Shown: piece by piece, positions 56,833 through 64,000 of the stretch
Layout of the letters: each line of letters begins with the position of its first letter
How positions within the stretch are numbered: position 1 is the stretch's first letter
Assembly (NCBI GenBank): GCA_008360975.2
Contig: CM039199.1
Location: 2,620,530 to 2,684,529 of the forward strand
Direction of reading: 5' to 3'
Source of the DNA: Lichenostomus cassidix
Lineage: Eukaryota; Chordata; Aves; Passeriformes; Meliphagidae
DNA length: 64,000 nucleotides
The notes under the pieces: generated by a model
Seen by the model: the letters and a program-made list of their open reading frames with translations, nothing else
Told to the model about the DNA's origin: nothing
The model's database searches: none
Program-made: the position numbers and the translations under genes

Positions 56833-57065
56833 TCAGAATCCCAGAATGGTCAGGATAGAAGTGGTCACAGTAGGTCACCTGGTGCCACCTCCCTACTCAG
56901 CAGGGCCATCCCAGAGCACAGGGCACAGGATTGTGTCCAGATGGGTCTGGAATATCTCCACACCCTCCCTGGGCAGCCTGATCAGGGTTTTGTCACTCCA
57001 TAGGGAAGAAATTCTGCCACATATTCAGGTGGAACATCCTGGGCACCAGTTTCTGCCCAGGTCAC
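56833..57065 (-). mobile_element. CR1 LINE 3' fragment, another subfamily
   Basis: Antisense copy with 'caggattgtgtccagatggg', 'tctccacaccctccctgggc' and 'acatattcaggtggaacatc', the order found in a CR1 subfamily distinct from the dominant one. Confidence 0.8.
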
Positions 57066-58979
57066 AGGGTTATGTCACTTTAGGGTCTGACCCCTTGTGC
57101 CTGTGCTGAAATTCTGGTTTCTGCTCAGCATCTGAAGGAAATTTTCAAGCAATTTCACTTTTGCTGTTTAAACTGGTGCAGCCACGTGTGCCCAGGTGTT
57201 GCGTGGCCTCAAGAGGAGCAGTGAGTGCAGGATGGAAGTGAGGCAGGAGTGTGACCCAGGCACCCCATCTTTGGTGCCTCCTGCAGCAGCAGATGAGCTC
57301 AGCATCCCCAGGAGCCCAGACCTGCATTCTCGGCATTCCTGCAGCTCCTTAGATGTCAGTGATGTCATCCATAGCAGCCAGGGAATTGCAGATCCCAGAG
57401 GGCCTGGACTCATGTCTTAGCAAGTAAGCGTAGGAGGAACCAATTTCTGTCATGTACTGCACTGTACCAGCAAGTTTGATTGAATCAAATCACAGCAAAT
57501 GTATTTGCATCTACATTTCTGTCTTCTGGAAACACAGCAACATCCAACAAGAGAGACTCGTGTCCTCCACCAGCCTCTTGCTCATCCCTACTCCAGAAAA
57601 CCACATCTGAGCAATAAAACAGTGGGAATCCAGTGCAGAGTTAGATTGGAAAGCAAATAATTTATTCCTTTAGCTGTTCAATCTTTGTCCTTTTGCCCGG
57701 GACCTGCTAGCATCCAACATATTTCAAGACAAAACTGGCATGGCGTGAAGGCATCGGCCCTTCTCTGGAAAGCATCCCTTGGAAACTCCATCTCTTGTCA
57801 GCCCGTGGAAGAGATGTGTTTGCATTTTTTGTGCAGGACAAAATGGCTCGTTTTAGGAACACAGGAGCAAAATTTTAATTGAAGTTTCATACCTTTATCA
57901 CCTGGCTTTTTGTACCAAGAGCTTTGGGATGATGGCAACCCAGTACTATGCAGGTTCCTGGTAGGCGTGGGATGCATCAATTCTTGCTGCTGGTGTAGCT
58001 GGGAGTTTGAAACTCTGGGATGGACTGAAGCAGCATTTTTTAAACAATGGTTAGTGTTACCTTGAAGCCGCCATAGCACAGTCTGCAGGTGGTCTAGTGA
58101 ACAGCATTAAATAGCCTTTTACAGCCTAAAGTTTGGTGGTGAGGGAGCCTGATGGACCACGAGACACGTTTCTATCTGAAATGGAGATCTTAATTTTTTT
58201 TTCCTAGTTGTATGTAGGACGTTTCCTCTGACAGGACCTTTCAGGGGCAGAGCATGGTGCAGAGATTAACTTCTGCTCTCGCTGAGCCTCCCCAGGTAGC
58301 CGTGGGTGCAGAACCGTGGGTAGGACAGACCCTCCTCTGCAGCTGCGGAATTTCCTGCTCGGAAGCAGAGTTTGCTCTGCAGCCTCAGCGCTGCTTGAAT
58401 GTGGCTCTGTGTTACTCAGCTGTAATTAGAGCAGCTTGCCAGTTCTTTATTTCATGCCTTCATTTCAGCGGGATTTCCAGACCTGGTGCAATTTGCCCCA
58501 AAGAGCTGGGGCTTGTTTTCTGGCCCAGATCTAGCCAGACCTTATACCTACACCTGCATTTCTCCAGCTACAAATAACAATGGAAGTGATTTTATCTAAT
58601 CTCCCACCACCTGGTTTGTTCTTGTCCTCACTCTTAGGCATGAGGGTATTGAAAATGCTTTTGGCAGGAGGAGCTTTAAGCTGCGTAACCACCAGCATTA
58701 GCACAACCACCCAGGCCATGTGTAAAGAGCCAGGTATGGATGGATGGATGGCAGAGAACTCATGCAGGGAGGGAAACCTGGACAGCCAGAGCTCATGGGA
58801 TTGTGTGGTGTCCTCTAAGAAAGCCTGGAAGGCAGCAGAGCAAAGCCACGGCTGATGTCCTGCAGGAAGAGCCCACCCTGGGCACGGGGGGCTTCAGGGA
58901 GCTCTGGGGTGTTCTGTGTCTCTACGTGACTTGGCACCCGGCTCCCAGGACACCTCTCCAGAGCAGATCTGTGACTTTC

Positions 58980-59420
58980 TAGCTTGGGTTTCACGACGGA
59001 GCGCCCAAGGCCCCTCCTCTACGCCGGCATTTCGGCGCTGCGCTTTGGAAGGACTCCAGGCCAGCAGTGAAGGGCTCTTTGATAATATCTGACGGGCGGG
59101 TAAGAATTTTGGGCAGCAGCCAAGGTACACATTGCCTGTAATCGTTAACTCGGTCTGTAAACAGTTCAAACGGCACTGAAGAGGCCGTCAGTTATTACAT
59201 TAGAGAGAAGCCTTTCATGTGCCCGCGCAGGAGCCGCAGCAGCGCAGCGCCAGCCCCTGTGGAGCAGCTCTGGCTGCAGGGCTGCAGGCACGGCCTGGCC
59301 GTACAGCGAGTGCTGTGAACGCCTGACCTTCAAACCCTCGGCGCTGCAGCAATAACTAAATCATTACTTTCCTTTTGTTCTGCACCTGGCTCGGCGCTGG
59401 AGCCCAGGGAGATGGAGGGG
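58980..59420. promoter_or_regulatory. Candidate intronic regulatory element
   Basis: A CpG-bearing block in otherwise CpG-poor intron. It contains a TCF/LEF core CTTTGAT (59,077-59,083), a forkhead-type TGTAAACA (59,156-59,163) and a nuclear-receptor-like half-site TGACCTT (about 59,324). It shows no coding potential and no repeat similarity. RNF43 is known as a Wnt-induced feedback gene, so a TCF site in its first intron is plausible. Single motifs of this length occur by chance, so function is inference. Confidence 0.3.
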
Positions 59421-59477
59421 GAAGGGATCAGGCAACGCTCCCCCCCGGCGCCAGCCGCGGAGGTTCAGCAGGGCTGG

Positions 59478-59667
59478 CTCCTCCATTCCAAGCCCATCTC
59501 CTGCCTGTGGCTTTTCCTGGGGTGACTCCTCCATTCCAAGCCCATCTCCTGCCTGCAGCTTTTCCCTGGGGTGACTCCTCCATTCCAAGCCCATCTCCTG
59601 CCGGGAGCTTTTCCCTGGGGTGACTCCTCCACCCCAAGCCCATCTCCTGCCTGCGGCTTTTGCCTGG
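59478..59667. repeat. Minisatellite, four copies of a 48-49 bp unit
   Basis: Four near-identical head-to-tail units, each starting CTCCTCCATTCCAAGCCCAT (the last reads CACC for CATT) and ending near TTTTCCCTGGGGTGA. Since 49 is not a multiple of three, each unit is read in a new frame. Open frames across it on the - strand therefore show the same peptide in three frames and are not genes. Confidence 0.95.
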
Positions 59668-60841
59668 TGAGAAAAGCTCCTAACAGATGTTTCACTCGTG
59701 AATGAGTGAAGCTTCCCTGCACCGTTGCTGGTTTCTCCAGAAATGCCCACAGTGGTGGTTCAGGGCCACGTCAGGGTCCTGCCATCTTCAGGCAACGCTG
59801 CTGCTGAGCTTCATCTTCAGGAGGGTTTTAGAGAATTCCCCAGTCCATATTAACCTCTGGAGAGCACTTTGGTCTCTTTCCAGGAGCAGTTCAGCCCTCC
59901 TGGAGATGTGTGATGCTTCAGAAGAAGTTGTTGCCTAATTTGCTCCAAAAGAAATTTCCTTGCCAGTCTTTGCTCTTCTAGATCTGCTTTCCCCTTTTTA
60001 GAAAATCAAGAACGCTCTTTCTGGCATCACTTGTCAAGGTTTTAACTTTAAAACCCAGTGTAAATAGCTGGTGGTTGAGGAAGAGTGCACAGTGTTTGCA
60101 GTGAAGTGCTCTGGGTTTGGGTGAGTCTCTGTATGTGGCCCATCAGTGCAGAGCTGCTTTCAGGGTCACAGCTGTCTCAGGAGCTTCACAGACCAGTTGT
60201 GGGAGTCCTTTTGTGTCTGTGTCACCCCTGAGCTGGTCTCAAGGGACAGTGCTTTGTGCATGGAGAGTCAGAGAGCTGCCAGCACAGCTTGGGCTTTGCC
60301 AGTGCTTTGAGGGCTGCAGAGGGACAAGACTTGTGTGAGTTTTGTGGAACAGCTTTAGCCTCCCAGCCACAGAGCAGAGGGTCTTGTGAAAAAGGGTCTT
60401 CAAGTACGGAGATGGCTCTGCATGGGGACAGACTGGGCCCTCCAAGGTGTGTGAGGTGAGCAGGTCAGCATGGGTTGGATGCCCTCCATGGGATTTGGGA
60501 TCCAGACTGCCTGCAGAGTGCTTGGAGGCAGAGGAGCATGAGCTGTTCTCCTGTGACTTGGGCCAGCTTGCCTTTACTTTCATTTAGTGCTGTGAGTCAG
60601 GGCTCACCAGTGAACCTCCCTTTGCCTTTGATACTCCAGCATGGATGTGTGGACCAGACAGAGACAATTTAACCAGACATTCACATGGAACTTTGCTAGA
60701 GATTTCCTTGCCAGTACATACAATCCTCGTGGTGGCTGGGCCAGCAGAAGTGTCACTTGCTTCCCTCATGTGGGACTTCCCTGTCCACAGGAGAGCAGAC
60801 TTCAGCAGAGGGGTGTATGAGAGTTTTCTCCTACCCCATGG

Positions 60842-61170
60842 GAATTGTTTAGGTTGGAAAAGACCTCCAAGACCATCGAATCCAGCCTGTGCCAAATCCC
60901 CACCTTATCCCCAGCCCAGAGCACTGAGTGCTACATCCAGGCCTTCCTTGGGCACCTCCAGGGATGGGGACTCCACCAGCTCTCTGGACAGCCCTTGCCA
61001 ATGCCTGACCACCCTTTCCAGGAAGAAATTCCTTCTGATGTCCCATCTGACCCTCCTCTGGCACAGTTTGAAGCCATTTTCTCTTGTCCTGTCCCTTGCT
61101 CCCTGGAAGCAAAGCCTGACCTGGCTCTGAACTCCTTTCAGGGAGTTGCAGAGAGCAACAAAAAAGATCC
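60842..61170 (-). mobile_element. CR1 LINE 3' fragment, about 330 bp
   Basis: Antisense copy ('aggttggaaaagacctccaa', 'cccagcccagagcactgagt', 'aggaagaaattccttctgat'), the same subfamily as 62,025-62,312. Confidence 0.88.
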
Positions 61171-62024
61171 ACACTTCACCTAAGCCATCTAATCCTGCAC
61201 GTGTGATAACCAAATAAACATCTCTCTTTGGTTCAGCACTGCTCTTTGTTGCTCACCAGCTTGGTAATGAAAAGGAGAGGAAAACACAGTCATTTCTTGA
61301 TTAGGGACTGATTTGTTGTATCAAACCCTCAGGCCCTGCTGACCCTTGACTCGGGCTAAAGGTAGTGGAGCTCATAAGCACGAGTTAGGGTAAAGCACAA
61401 GAATATTGCACTGGCACCTTGTAGGTCCTTTGTCTCCTCTCCCACCTCTGGCCACTCCTTCAGGGGACCTGGATGGTTGTTGGAGGTGTTTGCACGTTGA
61501 GGTAGGACCTGAGTCTCTCTAAGAATAATGCATTTGTTATCAGTGAACGTGTTTGTCTGTGACTCACATGTGGGTAAGGTGTGTTTGCTGTTATAACAGC
61601 TCTTAAAACTTTATGCAGGTAAATTAAAAAGCCCCACATCCTGATGGCTGAGCTTCATGCCCAGGAGTCATGGAAATGGCAATTTTTCCTTGGGCCTCTT
61701 GAAACACTCTGCTGTTCTTTTCCTTTTCCAACCAGCCATTTCCATCTTCTTCATGCCTAAAATCCACTTCATCTCCCTGCCTTGTCCCTTGTCCTTCTAG
61801 CAGTGTCCCACAGCCCTTTCCAGCTCCACTGTTGCTGTGTTTCAGCCTCCTGGCAGCATCTCCTGTTCCTGTGGCAGTGTCCTGTCATTTGTGCTGCTGT
61901 CTCTGTGAGTGGTGTGGAATGGTCTGGGGGTAAGAGGGGCTTCTGTTCAGCTGATAAAGCTGGAGAGTTCAGGTAAACTGGGAAGACCCTTTCTTACAGG
62001 AATAAAGACATTTACACAGCATTA

Positions 62025-62312
62025 ATCACAGAATCATCGAGGTTGGAAAAGACCTCGAAGGCCATGAAGTCCAAGCTGTGCCTGATCCCCATGTTGTCAC
62101 CCAGCCCAGAGCACTGAGTGCCACCTCCAGTGCTTCTTCAGACACCTCCAGGGATGGGAACTCCATCACCACCCTGGGTAGCTCCTGCCAATGCCTTACA
62201 TGCAGAAATGCTTACTAATGCCCAACGTGAGCCTCCCTTGGCACAACTTGGAGCTGTTTCCTCTTGTCCTGTCACTTATCTAGAAAAAGAGTCTGATCCC
62301 CACCTGGCTCCA
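62025..62312 (-). mobile_element. CR1 LINE 3' fragment
   Basis: Antisense copy starting AATCACAGAATCATCGAGG with the same internal order as the copy 1.2 kb upstream but more diverged, consistent with an independent insertion. Confidence 0.87.
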
Positions 62313-63719
62313 ACCTCTTGTGTCAGGTTGAGCTGTGGGGGAGGCAGGAGAGGAGGATCTGGTGACTGGGGTGTCCCAGCAGGGTAGTGTTGCCATGAGG
62401 AGCATTCCCCAGGAACTGAGAAGTGCACAGGGCCTGTTCCATCTTAGCCGTGCAAGGTCCCTGGAGGTTTCCCTGGTGCCAGCAGCTGGGACAGTGCTCT
62501 GACACCTCTGGGAGATGCACAGCTGGCTCTCAGAGCTGGGACATCTACCCTGCTTCTTCCCACAGAAATCCCATCTCAGGTGCCCTGTGTCCACCTCCTC
62601 ATAGACCCAGCAGAGTATCTTGCCCAGTAATTCTCACAGCCAGGTCAGTGTTGCCAGCAGAAATGCAGAGGATGGTAGGAGAGCACTTCCATTTGCCTTT
62701 TGAAGCCTGCAAAGGAGCATAAACCTTATTTAGCTCAGAGACTCACTGACAATTCCAACAGGGAAGAATTGTCTTGAGCCAGACACGTCCACAAATACAG
62801 GAATGTCCATATCCTGCCTCAGGAGCTCATGCTGGGTGACAGTGACATGACACAGCTGGGTGAAGCCAGCAGGGCAGTGGGCACTGGGTGTCTCCCACAG
62901 ACACATGGACATGGCAGGACAATGTCCAAGCTGCTCCATGGCCCCAAAGGTGTCGTGGTGCCACAGGCTCCTGGCTCATCCCCTCACTGCTGCTTTGGCT
63001 GGTGCTCAGCTGTGAAGGAGCTTTTCCACAAGGCATTTCATCCACTCCAGGCTGTGGCACCGGTGGCACATGGAGAATGGTGCTGGCATCACCTGTGCCA
63101 GGGGAGGCCTTGCTATCCTGCACAAAATCCTTGCACCCATCTGCTGGAATGGCAGTGAGAGGGAAGGGGAGCTGGTGCTGGACACAGCCTGAAGTCACAG
63201 CACTGTCCCACAGATAAGGCAGCAGCTGGCTCTGCTGATGTTCTGGGGGCAGAGGCTCTCCTGACTCTCTGGCACTGACCATGAATCCCAGCTTTATTCT
63301 GGAATTCGGTTCCTAGATGAAATATTCATGGCAAAAGTCTTCTAGTGGGTAGGAGAGCGTGCAGCCCATGGTGCTGCCTGGTGAGTGCAGAACTCTGTGT
63401 GTGCAGCTCCCTGTGCAGCCCCAAAATGTGCAGGGAGCAGGCAAATCCCAGCAGGTGCTCCTCTACAGCCCCCTGACTGCAGCAGATCTTCGCATTTAAC
63501 AGCTCTTCTTGGTGTTTTGATCTGTGAATTCTCCGTATTTTTAATGAGTTTCTGTAGCTTTACCATTTCCCACCTGTACTAAGCTGAAGAGTTCTTGTTC
63601 CCTTAATCGCTTGTACAAAAATCTGTGTTTAAGATGGAGTGAGCAGGACTTCTGGGAATAGTCAAGATGTTGACACACTGTGGCTTTATCTGGTAGATTT
63701 TAATTTTTCATTTGTTTTT

Positions 63720-63960
63720 TTACAATAATGCCTGTTTGCTTTTTGACTGCTTTGGGTGATTCAACAACAGTTTCCATTGAACTCTCCACAGTGACTCCAA
63801 GCTCTTTCCTGTTCATTAACAGCTCACCTAAAGCTCATCCGTGTGTAAAATACCTGAATATATTTTTTCATATTTGCATTTTTTGACATCTTGTATCACT
63901 CCATCATTCAGTATAATGTGATCCTTTTCCAGACAGTTTTCATATTTTCCAACTTGGAAT
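63720..63960 (-). mobile_element. Possible ancient interspersed repeat, degraded
   Basis: Strings such as 'ttccattgaactctccacag', 'tgactccaagctctttcctg' and 'catatttgcattttttgaca' follow the order of a long ancient amniote repeat. It may be the same element as the tentative one at 48.5-49.3 kb. Confidence 0.4.
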
Positions 63961-64000
63961 TTTATGTCTTAGTGAAGAACTCGGTCGTTTCACCACCCTT

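Larger units (their letters stand above)
30663..64000 (+). other. RNF43: RNF43 first large intron (5' part)
   Basis: After the donor at 30,663 no exon encoding the next RNF43 segment was recognised in the remaining 33 kb. Human RNF43 also has a very long intron here. The stretch holds CR1 fragments of several subfamilies, older LINE debris (about 35.05-35.68, 40.28-40.40, 41.06-41.51, 48.48-49.26 and 63.72-63.96 kb), simple repeats, two unusual tandem repeats and a candidate regulatory block near 59 kb. The unique stretches 30.9-33.5, 36.2-40.2, 43.0-46.9, 47.4-48.4, 52.2-56.3, 57.1-58.9 and 59.7-60.8 kb contain no supported gene. Confidence 0.7.

Noticed and set aside
59364..59750. 128-codon - strand frame with repeated peptide
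   Set aside because: It is the 49-bp minisatellite read in three successive frames, not a protein repeat.
30663..64000. Possible next RNF43 exon (PA-domain segment)
   Set aside because: No frame resembling the expected continuation with splice sites was found, so the exon probably lies beyond the window.

Overview
This is a piece of a bird genome. Two observations support that: about two dozen truncated copies of the avian CR1 LINE, in both orientations and with the usual avian 3' ends (variants of GATTCTGTGATTC), and two split vertebrate genes in a conserved order. The dominant CR1 type resembles copies common in songbirds, but the species cannot be fixed from the window. No tRNA, rRNA, CRISPR array, complete mobile element or prokaryotic operon was seen.

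Layout. (1) Positions 1-13,140 hold the 3' part of MTMR4 on the + strand: a long upstream intron (1-3,651), eleven coding exons (3,652-11,073) that join in one open frame of 911 residues with GT-AG junctions throughout, and a roughly 2 kb 3' UTR ending at an AATAAA signal (13,114-13,119). The exons carry most of the myotubularin phosphatase domain with its active-site motif, a long poorly conserved linker with a PPxY motif and coiled coil, and a C-terminal FYVE zinc finger. (2) Positions 13,141-28,250 are intergenic: CR1 fragments, a TTCC microsatellite, a TA-rich repeat and one CpG-retaining block. In human, HSF5 lies between MTMR4 and RNF43; I recognise no HSF5 exon here. (3) Positions about 28,280-30,830 contain two CpG-rich blocks. 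The second holds the first coding exon of RNF43 (30,426-30,662, + strand), encoding the signal peptide and the start of the ectodomain, preceded by two short upstream ORFs, the second overlapping the start codon as ATGA. (4) Positions 30,663-64,000 appear to lie wholly inside the first large RNF43 intron: no next exon (PA-domain segment) is recognisable. It contains CR1 copies, pieces of much older LINEs, two notable tandem repeats (51.7-52.1 kb and 59.5 kb) and a CpG-bearing candidate regulatory block at about 59.0-59.4 kb.

The two genes are neighbours by conserved synteny, not by shared function. MTMR4 dephosphorylates endosomal phosphoinositides, while RNF43 is a membrane E3 ligase that removes Frizzled receptors and dampens Wnt signalling. 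I found no evidence of a previously undescribed biological system. The points most worth checking are the apparent absence of HSF5, the uORF layout of RNF43, the candidate regulatory blocks and the odd tandem repeats.
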